A DNA stretch of 41,922 nt from Sphingomonas palustris (GTDB lineage Bacteria; Pseudomonadota; Alphaproteobacteria; Sphingomonadales; Sphingomonadaceae). Positions 40,608 through 41,922 of this stretch are shown one piece after another (position 1 is the first letter of the stretch; the number at the start of each line of letters is the position of its first letter). The notes under the pieces are model-generated. The model made no database searches and was not told where the DNA came from. It saw only the letters and a program-made list of their open reading frames with translations. The translations under genes were made by a program, and so were the position numbers. The stretch is taken from assembly GCA_026225215.1 (NCBI GenBank), contig JAMFSI010000094.1:1-41922 (forward strand), read 5' to 3'.

Positions 40608-41390
40608 TCAGCTTCGATTTTGCCTTACAACAATCACTAATCCCTCGCTGTCCGGGACCGTAGCGCCGGGCGCCAATTCCACTCGCACCGCGTCGGCCCG
40701 AGCGCGCGCCAGCACCTCGGCAGCGACATCGGCTTCGTAAGCCACGATATCGGCGCTGCCGAGCAGCCGGGCCTGGCGCAGGGTGAGGTCTTCGGGATCG
40801 TTCGAGGTCAGCAGGATTTCGATACATCCGCCGGGCGAGGCTTCAGCGTCGGCAAGCCACGCATCGATTCGGCCTTCGCCGCCTTCGACCAGCGGATCGA
40901 GGGCCCCGCCGGCCTCCAGCGCGACGTCGAGCGCGCGACGGCGATCTCCGGCATCGGGCCAGCGCTGGCGCATCACTCCGCGCGCACCAGCCAACGCGCT
41001 GGCCAACGCGCCCAACCGCGCCGGCAGCAACTGCTCGAGCCGCAGCCGCAGCGCCTTCGCCAGCCCCGCCGACGCACCGCCGGTGCCGATCGCCAGCAGT
41101 ACGGGCGAACGATCGAGGATCGCCGGGGTGGTGAAGTCGCAGAGGTCGGGCCGGTCGACGCAATTGACCAGAATGCCGCGCGCGCGCAGACGCGCCACTG
41201 CCGCTTCGGGTGCGAGTTCGCCCGGATCGGGGGCAACGAACGCCAGCCGTGCCTCGGCTGCTTCGTGGGCCGGAATGCCCCCTGCCCGCTCGACCAGCCG
41301 CCGCTTTGCCGCCGCTGCCTCACCGCTGCCCAGCACGATCACCGGCTGGCCGGCGATATTGTGGAACAGCGGCAGGGCAGCCAGCGTCAT
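40608..41390 (-). CDS. Precorrin-2 dehydrogenase / siroheme synthase N-domain, with vestigial SUMT-like tail
   Basis: A 260-residue protein. Residues 1-120 are the CysG/Met8-type dehydrogenase-ferrochelatase domain: LPLFHNIAGQPVIVLGSGEAA with the Rossmann glycines, VNCVDRPDLCDFTTPAIL, and LLAIGTGGASAGLAKALR. The dimerisation domain follows. Residues 189-240 (CIEILLTSNDPEDLTLRQAR, SADIVAYEADVAAEVLARAR) resemble only the first segment of the SAM:uroporphyrinogen methyltransferase domain, with the usual glycine-rich GAGPGD loop lost. It probably completes siroheme for sulfite or nitrite reduction. ATG 41390 overlaps the lysA stop (ATGA). Confidence 0.82.
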   Translation of the reverse strand: MTLAALPLFHNIAGQPVIVLGSGEAAAAKRRLVERAGGIPAHEAAEARLAFVAPDPGELAPEAAVARLRARGILVNCVDRPDLCDFTTPAILDRSPVLLAIGTGGASAGLAKALRLRLEQLLPARLGALASALAGARGVMRQRWPDAGDRRRALDVALEAGGALDPLVEGGEGRIDAWLADAEASPGGCIEILLTSNDPEDLTLRQARLLGSADIVAYEADVAAEVLARARADAVRVELAPGATVPDSEGLVIVVRQNRS

Positions 41391-41922
41391 TGCAACCAGT
41401 CCGGCACGCATTCCGCCGCCAGGATCGTCGCCGGATCGATGCGGCGCGCGACCAGCGCCCATTTGTCGCCATCGACCATCACTTCGGGCACCAGCGCGCG
41501 GCTGTTGTAGGTGTTGGCCATGGTCGCGCCATAAGCGCCGGCGGTGCGAAACACCGCAAGGTCGCCGGCCTGAACCGTGTCAATGTCGCGGCCCATGGCG
41601 AAGGTGTCGGAGCTTTCGCAGATCGGGCCAACGATATTGGCGGTCATGCGGCTACCGCTAGGCATCACCGCGATGAAATCATGCCAGGCGTCGTAAAGCG
41701 CGGGCCGGGCGAGATCGTTCATCGCCGCATCGACAATCACGAAAGGCGTGGAAACTCCAGGTTTCACCCGCACCACCTCGGTCAGCAGCACGCCTGAATT
41801 GCCGGTGATCACCCGGCCCGGCTCGAACATCAGGGTGACATCCCAATCCTGCGTGACGCGCGCGATCATGGCGGCATATTCATCCGGGCTGGGAAAGACT
41901 TCGCCGGCTTTATACGGCACGC
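41387..41922 (-). CDS. lysA: Diaminopimelate decarboxylase, 3' part
   Basis: The C-terminal 178 or so residues of LysA, the PLP enzyme that makes lysine from meso-diaminopimelate. The gene is cut by the window's right end and its frame is open to the edge (GVPYKAGEVFPSP is the visible N-terminal side). LMFEPGRVITGNSGVLLTEV carries the EPGR motif that binds the PLP phosphate, VGPICESSDTFA the active-site Cys-Glu, and AGAYGATMANTYNSR the conserved Tyr near the C-terminus. The overlapping dehydrogenase gene downstream is translationally coupled. Confidence 0.96.
   Translation of the reverse strand, partial: VPYKAGEVFPSPDEYAAMIARVTQDWDVTLMFEPGRVITGNSGVLLTEVVRVKPGVSTPFVIVDAAMNDLARPALYDAWHDFIAVMPSGSRMTANIVGPICESSDTFAMGRDIDTVQAGDLAVFRTAGAYGATMANTYNSRALVPEVMVDGDKWALVARRIDPATILAAECVPDWLQ

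Overview
The window is about 42 kb of GC-rich chromosome from a sphingomonad-type alphaproteobacterium (Sphingomonadaceae or close kin). This rests on an aa3 cytochrome oxidase cluster in the alphaproteobacterial order ctaC-ctaD-ctaB-ctaG-ctaE-DUF983-SURF1-thrC, ygfZ divergent from a dihydroorotase, the pyrE-pdxJ-acpS-lepB order, a large TonB-dependent receptor, and dispersed CTGAGCTTGTCGAAG-type palindromic repeats. Both edges cut genes: an exopolysaccharide tyrosine autokinase on the left and lysA on the right.

Layout. 0-1.7 kb: end of an exopolysaccharide locus. 1.9-6.0 kb: two divergent catabolic pairs, enoyl-CoA hydratase plus nitronate-monooxygenase-like on the minus strand, and an amidohydrolase plus a phosphotriesterase-family hydrolase on the plus strand. 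6.0-9.3 kb: an accessory patch with a secreted serpin, a small secreted protein, gene debris and a ParDE-type toxin-antitoxin pair. 9.3-20 kb: housekeeping genes (dihydroorotase, ygfZ, a GNAT enzyme, rplU-rpmA, a lipoprotein, the pterin/molybdopterin group moaA-moaD-moaE with folB and a Rossmann remnant, an HNH protein, an RlmI-like methyltransferase, thrC) and a Phd/VapC module lodged between thrC and the oxidase cluster. 20.1-27.4 kb: cytochrome aa3 oxidase structural and assembly genes, with a strong terminator after ctaD. 27.7-33.3 kb: a tightly overlapping plus-strand string pyrE-pdxJ-acpS-lepB-AI-2E/PerM-DUF3089-ruvX.

33.3-37.9 kb is the most distinctive segment. A truncated, frameshifted tyrosine recombinase is followed by a two-lobed TbpB-like surface lipoprotein and, 12 bases later, a Slam-type (DUF560) outer-membrane protein with TPR repeats and a beta-barrel. 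This has the makings of a self-contained lipoprotein surface-display pair with an unknown ligand. It is convergent with a TonB-dependent receptor (37.9-40.3 kb), which could be a partner but is not shown to be. The window closes with a precorrin-2 dehydrogenase-like protein carrying a vestigial methyltransferase-like tail, overlapping lysA.

Three kinds of dispersed palindromic repeat occur between genes. One, a 19-nt GGGGCC-type hairpin, occurs three times, each time 24-35 nt after the stop of a plus-strand gene. I recognised no tRNA, rRNA, CRISPR array or complete insertion sequence. All functions are assigned by reading motifs; no database search was possible.
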